Origin: Treponema sp.
Lineage (GTDB): Bacteria > Spirochaetota > Spirochaetia > Treponematales > Treponemataceae
DNA: 64,000 nt
NCBI GenBank assembly: GCA_024693045.1
Contig: JAILLQ010000020.1
Span: 1 to 64,000 of the forward strand
Reading direction: 5' to 3'
Below, in pieces: positions 37,818 to 47,039 of this stretch (within the stretch, counting starts at the first letter, position 1; each line of letters opens with the position of its first letter). Both the position numbers and the translations under genes were made by a program. The notes under the pieces were generated by a model that was not told where the DNA came from, searched no databases, and worked only from the letters and a program-made list of their open reading frames with translations.

Positions 37818-39998
37818 ATGAAAAAATTATTTTTATCTTTGTTTATTGTCTTCTTATTTTCAGTAGAAGCATTTTCCATTCAAAAACTAAGTTTTAAAGA
37901 TGGAATTAGTTTGGTTATGGAAGCTTGTGCAGACGGCTCCATTAGATTTGAAGCTAAAGGAAAAAAAGCTAAAAGTCCTGTAAAAGAATTTGAACTCAAA
38001 CGACCTGTTGCAGATTCAGATTTTGTAAAAAATCCAGAAGGAAATTTTACCTGGAATATCTACGAAATTATTCCATTAGATGACGGTTATACTTTAATAG
38101 CAAACGATAAAGAACTTTACACTTCGACCTTCAGCGACGACGGAAAACTTCTTCGCGAAAAAAGAAATTGGAAAAGTGCCAGTGGATTTTATGGTTTTGG
38201 ACAGGCAAGCAGAAAAGCAAACCTTTCAAATCAGTCATTAACTATCTACAACGAATCAAAATACGGTGATCACGCCTATATCTTCATTCCTTTTTATGTA
38301 ACAAACGAAAGTACCTGCCTTTACTACAATGCAAACGGCAAAGACAAAATTTATTTTCAGGATGGAGAAGATTCTGAACTTTATCGAAGCGAATACAAAA
38401 GAATTGAATACTTTGTACGCCAGGACAAGAGCATAAAAGAATCAGTTGCAAAATTTTATAAGGAATCAGAAAGCCTTTGTCTTCTTCCTGAATGGGCTTA
38501 CGGTTATATTCAGTCAAAATACGGATATAAATCTTCAAAAGAAGTTACAGAAGTCATTGACAACTTCAAAAAACACAAAATTCCTCTTTCAGCCCTAGTT
38601 CTCGATTTATACTGGTTCGACAAAATGGGTGATATTTCATGGACTAGTCCTGATTTTTCCGATTTTGAAGAGATGAATAAATATATGGAAGACAAGGGGG
38701 TCAAGTTAGTTACAATCACAGAACCATTTTATACAAGTGAAAGCAAAAATTTTGAAGAACTAAAAAAAGAAGGTCTACTTTGTAAGAGCAAAGGCGGAAA
38801 ACTTGTTCTATGGAGAGACTGGTGGTGCCTTAACGATAAAATTGGTGGACTTTTTAATCCCCTTGGAAAGAAAGCAAAAAAATTCCTTGGTGAAAAATAC
38901 ACTTCCATGCTTAATTCAGGAATTGACGGTTTCTGGACTGATTTAGGAGAACCAGAAGGAGCAAAAGAAGAAATCTGCTACAACAAATTCAAAGAAGTGG
39001 ATTTTCACAACTATTACAATCTTTACTGGACAAAAGCCTTATGGGAAGGTGTTCACGAATTAAATCCTGAAAAAAGACTCTTTATCCTTAGCCGCTCAGC
39101 TGGAAGAGGTTCTGGAAAATACAATGTTTCTATATGGTCTGGAGACGTTTCTGTAAGCTGGCCAGCATTAAAAAATCAAATTGCTTACGCTTTAAACACA
39201 GGCATTTCTGGTCTTCCTTACTGGGGAAGTGATGTTGGAGGCTTTGTAAATCCTGTTTCCCCTGCTGAATTATACCTTCGCTGGCAGCAATTCGGAGCTT
39301 TTACACCAGTTTATCGTGCTCATGGAACAGGAAGCAGAGAACCTTACGCCTTTCCTGAAGAAACAAAAAAACTTGTAACAGATGTAATTAAAACAAGATA
39401 TAAGCTTCTTCCATATATTTATTCAACTGCTAGACAGACAATGCAGGGGCTTCCAATGATGAGAGGTATGTACTACGAAAGCGAAAACACTCCTGATTCT
39501 TACCTGGATAAAGAATATATGTTCGGAGATTCCCTTTTAGTTTCACCTGTAACTCAGGAACTTTCGGTTTCAAAAGAACACAAAGTATGGCTTCCAAAAG
39601 GAGTCTGGTACAACTTCTTCACAATGGAAAAAATTACAGCAAATGAAGACAGGGAATTAGCTCTAAATGTAAATCTTGCAACTATTCCTGTATATATCAA
39701 AGCTGCTGCAATTATACCAATGAAAGAAGACGATACAGATATTCTTCTTTTATGTCCCGAAAAAGGAAAGTCGAATACTTTTACACTTTACAAAGATGAC
39801 GGAGAAAGTAACGCTTACAAAAATGGTTCTTACTCTGAAATTATTTTTACATTAGACGGAAACCATCTTTCAGCAAAGACAGAAGGCATTTCTGATTATC
39901 TTGTAAAAGAGTTTGCCTTAATATACCCAGGAAAAACAGATTTAAAAACAGCAAAAAGAGTTACTCTTGAAGAATTAATAAAGGGTATAGATTTATAA
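37818..39998 (+). CDS. Secreted GH31 glycoside hydrolase (alpha-glucosidase/xylosidase family)
   Basis: This encodes 726 residues with a signal peptide (KKLFLSLFIVFLFSVEAFS). The GH31 barrel shows LPEWAYGYIQSKYGY near 222, VLDLYWFD near 263, the nucleophile aspartate of FWTDLGEPEG near 374 and the acid/base aspartate of IWSGDVSVSW near 444, followed by GLPYWGSDVGGF. A C-terminal beta domain follows. GH31 enzymes remove alpha-linked glucose or xylose from oligosaccharide ends; the exact sugar cannot be told. A periplasmic or outer-face alpha-glucosidase would feed the same pool as the GH13 enzyme and MalEFG some 17 kb away. No ribosome binding site precedes the ATG. Confidence 0.85.
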   Translation: MKKLFLSLFIVFLFSVEAFSIQKLSFKDGISLVMEACADGSIRFEAKGKKAKSPVKEFELKRPVADSDFVKNPEGNFTWNIYEIIPLDDGYTLIANDKELYTSTFSDDGKLLREKRNWKSASGFYGFGQASRKANLSNQSLTIYNESKYGDHAYIFIPFYVTNESTCLYYNANGKDKIYFQDGEDSELYRSEYKRIEYFVRQDKSIKESVAKFYKESESLCLLPEWAYGYIQSKYGYKSSKEVTEVIDNFKKHKIPLSALVLDLYWFDKMGDISWTSPDFSDFEEMNKYMEDKGVKLVTITEPFYTSESKNFEELKKEGLLCKSKGGKLVLWRDWWCLNDKIGGLFNPLGKKAKKFLGEKYTSMLNSGIDGFWTDLGEPEGAKEEICYNKFKEVDFHNYYNLYWTKALWEGVHELNPEKRLFILSRSAGRGSGKYNVSIWSGDVSVSWPALKNQIAYALNTGISGLPYWGSDVGGFVNPVSPAELYLRWQQFGAFTPVYRAHGTGSREPYAFPEETKKLVTDVIKTRYKLLPYIYSTARQTMQGLPMMRGMYYESENTPDSYLDKEYMFGDSLLVSPVTQELSVSKEHKVWLPKGVWYNFFTMEKITANEDRELALNVNLATIPVYIKAAAIIPMKEDDTDILLLCPEKGKSNTFTLYKDDGESNAYKNGSYSEIIFTLDGNHLSAKTEGISDYLVKEFALIYPGKTDLKTAKRVTLEELIKGIDL

Positions 39999-40044
39999 AA
40001 AAAGTGTGGACTGCTATTTAAGTTTATTCTAAAAATTGCAGTCC
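39997..40044 (-). terminator. Terminator of the apt-asnA-rluA operon
   Basis: GGACTGC at 40044-40038 on the minus strand, inside the end of rluA, pairs with GCAGTCC at 40014-40008 around a 23-base loop. Seven T follow after a four-base spacer (39997-40003). Confidence 0.55.
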
Positions 40045-40985
40045 GCCAGCACAGAAAGTTTTTCTCCTGAAAGGGGGTGCTTAAATTCCAATTTGCAGGC
40101 ATGAAGCATTACCCTTTTAGAAGAAAAGCCTCCATACAAGGTATCACCTGCAATAGGGAAACCTATTGAACTTAGATGAAAACGAATCTGGTGGGTACGA
40201 CCGGTAAAAAGATTTGCCTCTACAAGAAAACACTTCTTTCCTTCAAAAAACCTTTCTTCTAGAAAAGTAAAAACGGTTTTAGAATAGAGTCCGCCCTTAA
40301 GTTCAGAAACTTCTCCCCATTTTCCAGCCTGACTTTTTGGCGTAATACGATTCATATACTTTTCAACTACAAAGCTTTCGTTTAATTTTACTTTTCTTGC
40401 CTTCTTTTCAGAGTTTTCTGCAGAAACAAGAGCGTAATACACTTTTTTAAAATCATGATCTTCAAACATTTTCTGAACAGGCTTATTCACACTTCTCTGC
40501 TTCGTAAACAGAATTACTCCGCTGGTTTCCCGATCCAATCTGTGCATTATGCCCGCATAAGGAGGATTTCGAAGAGATGGATTTTTAGCCCAAAGATAAC
40601 GAACTACTGCATCGTGAAGATTATCTCTTTTTTCGCCACCAACTATAGTTTCTTCTGTTGGAAACAAGGCCGGCTTATTTACACAGATAAGATATTCATC
40701 TTCATAAAGCACATCCTTTTCAGATAGTTCAAATTTAATATCATCTGGCTGCTTTTCGTAAAAAAACTTTTCTTCTTCAAAAAAGACTGAAATCTTAGAT
40801 TGCCCTCTAAGTTCAAATGCCGGCCTTCTGCATTCACGACCATTGACGCTAACCGCACCAGCAACAATAAGACGACGAATTTTTGAATTACTTATGTTCT
40901 GACTGTCATTTACCTGGGAAGGAAGTTCTCTTCGCAAATAATCATCCAATCGAATCTTTTCACTGCAAGAAAAATTAAGAATCAT
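40029..40985 (-). CDS. RluA-family pseudouridine synthase
   Basis: This encodes 318 residues. The ATG at 40985 overlaps the upstream stop (ATGA). An S4 RNA-binding domain (about 1-75, with KIRRLIVAGAVSVNG) precedes the catalytic domain, where GIMHRLDRETSGVILF holds the catalytic aspartate of the family, and LFTGRTHQIRFHLSSIGFPIAGD is the second hallmark. It isomerises uridine to pseudouridine in rRNA or tRNA; which site (RluC, RluD or another) cannot be decided. It is last in the operon with apt and asnA. Confidence 0.88.
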   Translation of the reverse strand: MILNFSCSEKIRLDDYLRRELPSQVNDSQNISNSKIRRLIVAGAVSVNGRECRRPAFELRGQSKISVFFEEEKFFYEKQPDDIKFELSEKDVLYEDEYLICVNKPALFPTEETIVGGEKRDNLHDAVVRYLWAKNPSLRNPPYAGIMHRLDRETSGVILFTKQRSVNKPVQKMFEDHDFKKVYYALVSAENSEKKARKVKLNESFVVEKYMNRITPKSQAGKWGEVSELKGGLYSKTVFTFLEERFFEGKKCFLVEANLFTGRTHQIRFHLSSIGFPIAGDTLYGGFSSKRVMLHACKLEFKHPLSGEKLSVLADCNF

Positions 40986-41995
40986 CAGACTACCCTGTAA
41001 TCCGGTCCCTGATCTGTAAGGAATAAATGAACACAGGAAGCTTCCATACACACATCGTTAGAAAATGAAACGATATCCATACTTTCCGGTCCTAATAAAT
41101 CATCTGGATTGTATTGTGTTTCAAGGGTAATCTCTTTGCCATCAGAAACAAGGCGGCTAAATGCTCCGTTAATTCTGACAATATCCCGAACGACAGGAAA
41201 AAGAACAGAAAGATTTTTTTCTTCAAACTTAAGTGACAAAAAGTTTAACTGCATTTTTTCTATTTCCTGATGAGAAACATCCTCTGGAACAAAACCACTT
41301 TTATAATCACAATTATTTACTCTCTGCCATTCTGAAAAATCAGAGAAAAATTTATAAGAAGGCATTTTTAAAGCTTTTAAGACAGAAATAAACCAGGGAA
41401 CAGCCCTCCCTGCTGAGTAAAAAGTTCTGCAGGCAAAGGCTATATTTCTAGCATAGCGTATATCTTCTGCACTAAAAGTACCGCTTACTTTTGCAGACTG
41501 TAATAATTCTGCATCTTCAATCTGAGGAAAATCTATATGATTTGGATATTGCTCAACGGTAAAATTAAGTCTATCAGCAAAAGCCTTTATAGAATCTCCA
41601 GCTTTGTCTGCAAAAAAAAGTTGAATTCCAAAAACAAGGCCTGAATTATTCAGAGAAGCAGAGCGTCTGGAATAAAATTTTTTATCAAACAATAAAGGTG
41701 GAAGATCCTTTGACTTTTTTGAAGCTGCAGAAGAAGCTTCAAAGGGTAGCTCAATTGAACAGTTAATATTCATGCAAGTTCGACAGACATCAGCATCTAG
41801 TATTTTGGGGTTGACCAAAATAGAAAGAAATAAATCAGGAGCTTCTTTTAATAGAGTTTTTAAAAAGCGAAGGAGTTTTCCCTTGTCATTCGCAATGGCA
41901 TCATCGTGAACATAGAGTTCTGTGACACCATTTTTTACACAATTTGCAAGAGAAGACTCCAATTCACTTGTTTTATATGTATAAAGTTTTTCCAT
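40985..41995 (-). CDS. Conserved hypothetical protein in apt-asnA operon
   Basis: This encodes 336 soluble residues. The N-terminal half recalls a TIM-barrel such as radical SAM proteins (TELYVHDDAIANDKGKLLRF, then a strand before PFEASSA), but there is no CxxxCxxC cluster motif. It has a small cysteine group, C71, C74 and C79, in CRTCMNINC. The C-terminal half has no motif I know. It begins three bases after the asnA stop and overlaps rluA by four bases, so it belongs to the operon. The function is unknown; a degenerate radical-SAM-like fold is only a guess. Confidence 0.65.
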   Translation of the reverse strand: MEKLYTYKTSELESSLANCVKNGVTELYVHDDAIANDKGKLLRFLKTLLKEAPDLFLSILVNPKILDADVCRTCMNINCSIELPFEASSAASKKSKDLPPLLFDKKFYSRRSASLNNSGLVFGIQLFFADKAGDSIKAFADRLNFTVEQYPNHIDFPQIEDAELLQSAKVSGTFSAEDIRYARNIAFACRTFYSAGRAVPWFISVLKALKMPSYKFFSDFSEWQRVNNCDYKSGFVPEDVSHQEIEKMQLNFLSLKFEEKNLSVLFPVVRDIVRINGAFSRLVSDGKEITLETQYNPDDLLGPESMDIVSFSNDVCMEASCVHLFLTDQGPDYRVV

Positions 41996-41998
41996 TTA

Positions 41999-43030
41999 TT
42001 AAAGAACTGGAATACCAGCTTTTGCACAAGCATCAAGTTCACTCTGAGGCCATTCACTAACCTGAACTTCACAGATATGAGCTTTGCGTAAAAGGAACAT
42101 ACACAAACGAGACTGACCGATACCGCCACCAAGAGTATATGCAAGTTCACCTTTTAAAAGTTTTGACTGGAATGGAAGATTTGCTCTTTCTTCACATCCA
42201 CGTTCTTTAAGCTGTCTGCGCAAACTTTCTGGACTTACACGGATACCCATAGAAGAAAGTTCAAAAGCTCTGCCTAAAGTTTCGTTCCATACAATGATGT
42301 CACCGTTCAAGCCAACATGACCATCACCGGCATCACTAATCCAGTCGTCATAGTCCGGAGCACGACCATCATGAATGCTTCCATCAGGGAGTTTTCCACC
42401 GATACCTGCAATAAATACTGCTCCATATTTTTTTGCAGCAGCATTTTCTCTTTCTTTTGGAGTCATTCCAGGAAATTCTCTCAAAAGGTCGTCTGAATAA
42501 ATAAGTTTAATATCCTCTGGTAAAACAGGTTCAAGTGAAGAATATCTGTCGAAGAGGAAAAATTCAGTTCGCTTTAAAGTTCGGTAAATCTTTTTTACGA
42601 TATCAAAAAGATAGAAAACTGTTCGGTCTTTTACATCAATTGCCATGCACCAGTCCCACTGGTCAACATAAAGAGAATGAACTGCATCCAATTCTTCGTC
42701 TGGACGAATAGCATTCATATCTGTGTAAATACCAAAACCAGGTTTCATTCCCAATTCAGTAACTTTTAATCGCTTCCATTTTGCAAGAGACTGAACGATT
42801 TCCATTTTCTGTCCGCCCATACCCTTTACATTAAAAGAAACAGGCTTTTCTACACCGTTCAAGTCATCATTTATACCAGTTCCTGCAGGAACAAAAAGAG
42901 GTGCTGTAACACGGGTAAGATTCAATTCTGTTGAAAGTTCAAGCTGAAAAAAATCTTTGATAGCAACTATAGCATGTTCAGTTTCTTTTACATTAAGTAT
43001 AGGTTTGTAGTTCACAGGCATGTCAGACAT
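41999..43030 (-). CDS. asnA: Aspartate-ammonia ligase (asparagine synthetase A)
   Basis: This encodes 343 residues, the normal AsnA length. The enzyme makes asparagine from aspartate, ammonia and ATP, and its fold is related to class II aminoacyl-tRNA synthetases. Characteristic segments are LFVPAGTGINDDLNGVEKPV, VQSLAKWKRL, GIYTDMNAIRPDEELDAVHSLYVDQWDWC, ISDAGDGHVGLNGDIIVW and TLGGGIGQSRLCM, which includes the motif 3 arginine. The ribosome site AGAGG lies in the last codons of apt, and the two genes are one base apart, so expression is coupled. Confidence 0.95.
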   Translation of the reverse strand: MSDMPVNYKPILNVKETEHAIVAIKDFFQLELSTELNLTRVTAPLFVPAGTGINDDLNGVEKPVSFNVKGMGGQKMEIVQSLAKWKRLKVTELGMKPGFGIYTDMNAIRPDEELDAVHSLYVDQWDWCMAIDVKDRTVFYLFDIVKKIYRTLKRTEFFLFDRYSSLEPVLPEDIKLIYSDDLLREFPGMTPKERENAAAKKYGAVFIAGIGGKLPDGSIHDGRAPDYDDWISDAGDGHVGLNGDIIVWNETLGRAFELSSMGIRVSPESLRRQLKERGCEERANLPFQSKLLKGELAYTLGGGIGQSRLCMFLLRKAHICEVQVSEWPQSELDACAKAGIPVL

Positions 43031-43031
43031 A

Positions 43032-43562
43032 TTATTTTCCTCTGTAGTTTATTAAGGTTGTGATTCTTGCCGGAGCAAGTATTTTTTCGTAATTCAAATC
43101 AGGAAGACCAATAACACCGAAGAAATCAGTAACTTTAGCCCCTCCCTGTTCAAGGATATTGCGACTGGCAGAAAAAGTTCCTCCAGTGGCAATGAGATCA
43201 TCTATTACAAGATAGTTTTTTCCGCTTAAAATATCTGATTTATGAGCTTCGATTGTAGCGGTTCCGTACTCAAGAGCGTAACTACACGAATAAACTTCTC
43301 CAGGAAGCTTACCTTTTTTTCGGATTACAAGGAATGGAAGTCCTAGGCGTTCTGCAAGGGGTGCAGCGAATAAAAAACCACGGGATTCAATAGCAGCAAT
43401 TGCATCAATATCTTTATCTTTATAAATCTCTACCATCTGATTTATGCAATACTGAAAAGCTTCAGGGTTTGTAAAAATACTTGTGATGTCATAAAAAAGA
43501 ATTCCCGGCTTTGGAAAGTCAGGTACACGGCGTATAGCCTTATCCAAAATTTCTGAATCCAT
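43032..43562 (-). CDS. apt: Adenine phosphoribosyltransferase
   Basis: This encodes 176 residues. It shows the type I phosphoribosyltransferase PRPP motif VIDDLIATGGT near 123-133, the APRT N-terminal segment RRVPDFPKPGILFYDITSI and the IESRGFLFAAPLAERLGLPF flap region. It salvages adenine to AMP. It is first in the operon apt-asnA-unknown-rluA. Its promoter TTGAAA-N17-TAGAAT leaves only a few leader bases before the ATG. Confidence 0.95.
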   Translation of the reverse strand: MDSEILDKAIRRVPDFPKPGILFYDITSIFTNPEAFQYCINQMVEIYKDKDIDAIAAIESRGFLFAAPLAERLGLPFLVIRKKGKLPGEVYSCSYALEYGTATIEAHKSDILSGKNYLVIDDLIATGGTFSASRNILEQGGAKVTDFFGVIGLPDLNYEKILAPARITTLINYRGK

Positions 43563-43571
43563 AATGGCTCT

Positions 43572-43600
43572 ATTCTAGTGTTATTTCACTGCTTTTTCAA
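43572..43600 (-). promoter_or_regulatory. apt operon promoter
   Basis: TTGAAA (43600-43595) and TAGAAT (43577-43572) are 17 bases apart on the minus strand. The -10 box ends nine bases before the ATG at 43562, so the leader should be two or three bases long at most. The gap contains AGAG, too close to the start of the mRNA to be a normal ribosome site. Confidence 0.65.
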
Positions 43601-43628
43601 TGAATTTTAATCTATTTCAAAACAAGGA

Positions 43629-44522
43629 TTAAAGTTTTACTCGGATAGAACCCATGTTCATTCTTTTTTCGCGGGTATCTTCCAATAAAGCCTTTAATTT
43701 TTCACTATCTTCGGTTTTGATAGCCTTCTTAAACTCATCGATTTTAGCTTCAAAATTTTCGATATGCTCTACAAGTTTATCTTTATTTGAAATAAATAAT
43801 TCTGTCCACAAGGGAGCATTTATCATAGCAATTCTAGTTAAATCTTCAAAACTACCGCCACCAAATGCTGTTATTTCAGGATCCTCAGCCGATTCTACAA
43901 GAGCGGAAGCAATTACGTGACAAAGTTGGCTCGTAAAACCAATTTTCCAATCATGCTGATCACAAGAAGTCTCTGTAATACGGGTAAATCCCATTTCTGT
44001 AATCAAATTACGCATAAGAACCAAATTTTCTTCTCTATTAAAAGCCTGCTGACAGAGAATATAATTATGATTTTCAAAGAATTCAGCTCTAGAAGCAGCG
44101 TACCCTTCTTTTTCCCCGCCGGCCATAGGATGCCCAATAATAAAATCAACATCATCTCTTAAGATTGCAGGCAGTTCTTTTTCAAAAATACCTTTTACAC
44201 CACTAATATCAGTTACTATTGCACCGGGTTTAAAATTATTCTTATGCTCTTTTAAAAAATCCAATGTGGCATGAGGATACAAGCAAATGAACACTAAATC
44301 GCATTCAGGAAGCATTTCAGAAACTTTATCTGAAGTAAAAGTTAAATCTGCAACTCCTTCCTCTTTAGCCATTGAAAGACAAGCTGTACTTCGATTACAG
44401 GCATAAATCTTTCCTCTTGCACCATTTCGGCTTAAAACTTTCTGGCGGATAGACTTGGCAAAAGAACCGCCCATAATTCCCATTCCAACAATTCCGTATG
44501 TCAAATCCTTAAGAGCCTTCAT
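43629..44522 (-). CDS. tyrA: Prephenate dehydrogenase
   Basis: This encodes 297 residues. The Rossmann dinucleotide motif GIVGMGIMGGS is at 10-20. The catalytic region IIGHPMAGGEKEGYAAS near 128 and a C-terminal helical domain with LCHVIASALVESAEDPEITAFGGGSFEDLTRIA match TyrA. It converts prephenate to 4-hydroxyphenylpyruvate for tyrosine synthesis; arogenate specificity is not excluded. No chorismate mutase or ACT domain is fused. It starts nine bases after tsaD, with an AGGAGA ribosome site. Confidence 0.88.
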   Translation of the reverse strand: MKALKDLTYGIVGMGIMGGSFAKSIRQKVLSRNGARGKIYACNRSTACLSMAKEEGVADLTFTSDKVSEMLPECDLVFICLYPHATLDFLKEHKNNFKPGAIVTDISGVKGIFEKELPAILRDDVDFIIGHPMAGGEKEGYAASRAEFFENHNYILCQQAFNREENLVLMRNLITEMGFTRITETSCDQHDWKIGFTSQLCHVIASALVESAEDPEITAFGGGSFEDLTRIAMINAPLWTELFISNKDKLVEHIENFEAKIDEFKKAIKTEDSEKLKALLEDTREKRMNMGSIRVKL

Positions 44523-44530
44523 TTTATCTC

Positions 44531-45556
44531 CTACCTGTCAAAATTTTTTAAGCCACGTTTAAACTGAGGAATTCTAGCACATGCAGTTGTATTCCAGTCT
44601 GAACGGTCTCCACGCTTTAAAAAGTGATAAGCTACACCGGCAATCATAGCCCCGTTATCACCACACAATTTTAATGGTGGAAAAATACAGGTCAAATCTT
44701 TTCTTTCTGCAAGAATTGCCCTCAGCCTTGAATTTGCAGCAACACCGCCACCTGCAACAACAGTTTTTAAACCAGTATCTTCTACCGCACGGAAAAGACG
44801 ACTTGTAAGAGTTCTACAAGCTGTTTCCTGGAAAGATGCACACATATTTTCCCTTGTGTGTTCATACCCTTCTTTCCAGAACATATCACATTGATGAATA
44901 ACAGCAGTCTTTAATCCCGAAAAACTCATATCATAACGATGCTCTTCTCCATCAAGTTTTGGAACAGGAAAAGCACATGCTTTTGGATTCCCTTTTTTAG
45001 CAAGATTATCGATTATAACTCCTCCGGGATAACCAAGTCCGTAGAATTTAGAAACTTTGTCAAAAGCTTCACCTACAGAATCATCCACAGTGGTTCCTAA
45101 GACTTCTATATCGTCAAAATTATTAACTTTACAAATAATTGAATGTCCGCCTGAAACCAAAAGTCCAAGATATGGATAAGGAATATCATTTTCAAGATGC
45201 GCTGCATAAAGATGACCAAGCATATGATTTACAGCTATAAAAGGTTTATTTAAAGACCAGGCAAGAGTTTTTCCAAATGTAAGACCTACCAAAAGACTTC
45301 CCATCAAACCAGGTCTATTTGTTGCAGCAATAGCATCTACATCATCAAGAGTCATTCCTGCCTGTTCAAGAGACTGCCTGACAACAGGTAAAATCCATTC
45401 CGCGTGTTTTCTACTGGCGATTTCCGGCACTACCCCTTTATAAATCTGATGAAAAGGGATTTGAGTTGCAACGACATTGCTAATAATTTTGCGACCATCT
45501 TCAACAATTGCTGCTGCAGTTTCATCACAAGAAGATTCAATTCCTAAAACACGCAT
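44531..45556 (-). CDS. tsaD: tRNA threonylcarbamoyladenosine synthase component TsaD
   Basis: This encodes 341 residues from the ATG at 45556 (AGGTAGG upstream). The N-terminus VLGIESSCDETAAAIV and the metal-binding HMLGHLYAAH near 115, followed by LLVSGGHS, are diagnostic for TsaD/Kae1. With TsaB and TsaE it transfers the threonylcarbamoyl group to A37 of ANN-decoding tRNAs. It follows the deacetylase-like gene by 16 bases and precedes tyrA, a co-transcribed set without obvious functional link. Confidence 0.95.
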   Translation of the reverse strand: MRVLGIESSCDETAAAIVEDGRKIISNVVATQIPFHQIYKGVVPEIASRKHAEWILPVVRQSLEQAGMTLDDVDAIAATNRPGLMGSLLVGLTFGKTLAWSLNKPFIAVNHMLGHLYAAHLENDIPYPYLGLLVSGGHSIICKVNNFDDIEVLGTTVDDSVGEAFDKVSKFYGLGYPGGVIIDNLAKKGNPKACAFPVPKLDGEEHRYDMSFSGLKTAVIHQCDMFWKEGYEHTRENMCASFQETACRTLTSRLFRAVEDTGLKTVVAGGGVAANSRLRAILAERKDLTCIFPPLKLCGDNGAMIAGVAYHFLKRGDRSDWNTTACARIPQFKRGLKNFDR

Positions 45557-45572
45557 TTTTTTCCTACCTAAA

Positions 45573-46736
45573 TTACGGTGTAATGAGCGCACCCGAATTT
45601 GACACAGTCGTAAAGCGATATCCCTTTTCTTTTACAAGAGGATACAATTCAGCTAAAACTCCAGGAAGAATCTCCGCTGACCAGACGTGTCCTATCATTA
45701 TAGCGGCTCCATTTTTATTTGCAATAGAGAGCCCTTTCATAAATTCACTGATAATATTTTCTCTTGTTTTTTTGTTGTCCAGGAATATATTCCTTTCGTA
45801 ATAAGAATAACCCAATGCATTTGCAACATAAGGCACCTGAGTTTCAGAATTAGTTCTTGAGTCCAAGAAGAATATTCCTTCATCACTAGCAACCTTCATA
45901 ACATAGCTTATTTGCTCTCTATCTGCTGTTATAAGAGAACCTTCGTGGTTATTCATTCCTGTAACAGGTGCAATTTCGTTTATATTCTGAAAAAGCAAAG
46001 TCCTAATTTCATCTTCCGACATACCAGGCTTTACAGCACCAGATCCAGGATTTACATTGGGATTTACAGACTGCATAGGCTGATGAAGAATAACTTCATT
46101 TCCGGACCCTCTAACCTTTTCAGCTGATTCACGAGAATGAGGAAGCCGAGGAAGAACTGCGACTGTAACAGGAAAAGGTAGAGCGAGACACTTAGCAAGC
46201 TGGTTTAAATTTTGACCGCCATCATCAAAAACAATTACAAGTTTTGCAGAATTTACAGCTGGAGGAATGTAAGGTATATCAGAAGTTTTTTGCAAAGGAG
46301 CTTTAATTTCCTCTTTTTGCTTATTTTGTTCAATTTTAACCGGCTCTTGAACTTTTTTTTCTGGAAGAGTTTTTTTTACTTCCGTCTTTGCTGCTTCAGT
46401 TTTCTTAAGATTCTTAATTTTATTCTCATCATTTTGTGTTTTTACGGCTACCTGAGGTGCTTTCTTTTTAGGAGATTCTAGAGGCAAAGTCAGTTCAGGA
46501 GCTTTTTTAATTTCATTTTCTTTCTGCTGTTTTTTAACTATAGTTTGCTCTTTTTTCCTATGACTAAAATCAACTGAGGTAGAAAAAGAATAAATCAAAA
46601 GAAAGGCTGTACAAATACCAACTACAATAGCACAAAGTGAAATTACACTATTAAGAGGGATATACACCTTTGCCTTTTTTTTCTTTCTTGAAGTTGACTT
46701 TTTTCTGTTTGTAGTTCGTTTATTAGATTTTTCCAT
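45573..46736 (-). CDS. Divergent polysaccharide deacetylase family protein (YibQ-like)
   Basis: This encodes 387 residues from the ATG at 46736; a longer form would start inside a terminator hairpin. A basic N-terminus, one membrane helix near 32-55 and a Lys/Glu-rich linker (60-155) lead to a periplasmic domain with IVFDDGGQNL, VTVAVLPRLPHSRE, VILHQPMQSVNPNVNPGSGA, GMNNHEGSLITADRE and FFLDSRTNSETQVP. These are the hallmark segments of the divergent deacetylase (DUF610/YibQ) family, a NodB-like fold. The enzymatic role is not established. It heads the operon with tsaD and tyrA. Confidence 0.85.
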   Translation of the reverse strand: MEKSNKRTTNRKKSTSRKKKKAKVYIPLNSVISLCAIVVGICTAFLLIYSFSTSVDFSHRKKEQTIVKKQQKENEIKKAPELTLPLESPKKKAPQVAVKTQNDENKIKNLKKTEAAKTEVKKTLPEKKVQEPVKIEQNKQKEEIKAPLQKTSDIPYIPPAVNSAKLVIVFDDGGQNLNQLAKCLALPFPVTVAVLPRLPHSRESAEKVRGSGNEVILHQPMQSVNPNVNPGSGAVKPGMSEDEIRTLLFQNINEIAPVTGMNNHEGSLITADREQISYVMKVASDEGIFFLDSRTNSETQVPYVANALGYSYYERNIFLDNKKTRENIISEFMKGLSIANKNGAAIMIGHVWSAEILPGVLAELYPLVKEKGYRFTTVSNSGALITP

Positions 46737-46745
46737 CACATTCCA

Positions 46746-46785
46746 AAATAAAAAACAAAAACGGTTGCCATTTGACAACCGTTTT
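46746..46785 (-). terminator. Rho-independent terminator upstream of the deacetylase gene
   Basis: AAAACGGTTG (46758-46767) pairs perfectly with CAACCGTTTT (46776-46785). On the minus strand the right arm continues into a long T-rich run (46760-46746). No annotated gene lies immediately upstream on this strand, so it marks the end of an unrecognised transcript. Confidence 0.85.
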
Positions 46786-46961
46786 CATTTTATTGATAAA
46801 CTTTCCGCCTGTCTAGGATTTTGACCGTAAATCAAAATCCATAAACTCACCCTGACAATGAATACTCTCTCCAATATCCATAAAACCCACAAGGTATATC
46901 GCATATCCGGAATTTATAAAAAATCCAGGAAAAGTTTCTTTTTGACACTTATTATTATGCA
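46785..46961 (-). ncRNA. Candidate sigma-54-driven small transcript (sRNA or small peptide)
   Basis: A near-perfect sigma-54 promoter (46959-46974) and a strong terminator (46746-46785) bracket about 175 bases with no known gene. The interval contains a perfect nine-base-pair hairpin (GGATTTTGA with TCAAAATCC, near 46814-46838). It also holds a 39-codon frame at 46904-46785 that begins MRYTLWVLWILERVF and would be a hydrophobic single-helix peptide, and a 22-codon frame at 46881-46813. Neither has a good ribosome binding site. Whether the product is RNA or peptide cannot be settled from sequence. The region matches no RNA family I know. Confidence 0.4.
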
Positions 46962-46974
46962 AGAAGCGTGCCAA
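46959..46974 (-). promoter_or_regulatory. Sigma-54 (RpoN) promoter
   Basis: TTGGCACGCTTCTTGC on the minus strand matches the -24/-12 consensus TGGCAC-N5-TTGC exactly, including the 12-base distance between the -24 G and the -12 C. It points toward the terminator at 46785. A perfect palindrome lies about 48 bases upstream. Confidence 0.75.
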
Positions 46975-47021
46975 GTTTAAAAATTAATTTTCTAGTAATA
47001 TTTTTTTTACTAAAAAAAATT

Positions 47022-47039
47022 AAATAACCGCGGTTATTT
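47022..47039. promoter_or_regulatory. Perfect 18-base palindrome, candidate enhancer site
   Basis: AAATAACCGCGGTTATTT is fully self-complementary and GC-centred in an otherwise very AT-rich stretch. It sits about 48 bases upstream of the sigma-54 promoter, where a sigma-54 activator could bind, and about 280 bases upstream of thrH on the other side. The binding protein is unknown. Confidence 0.5.
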
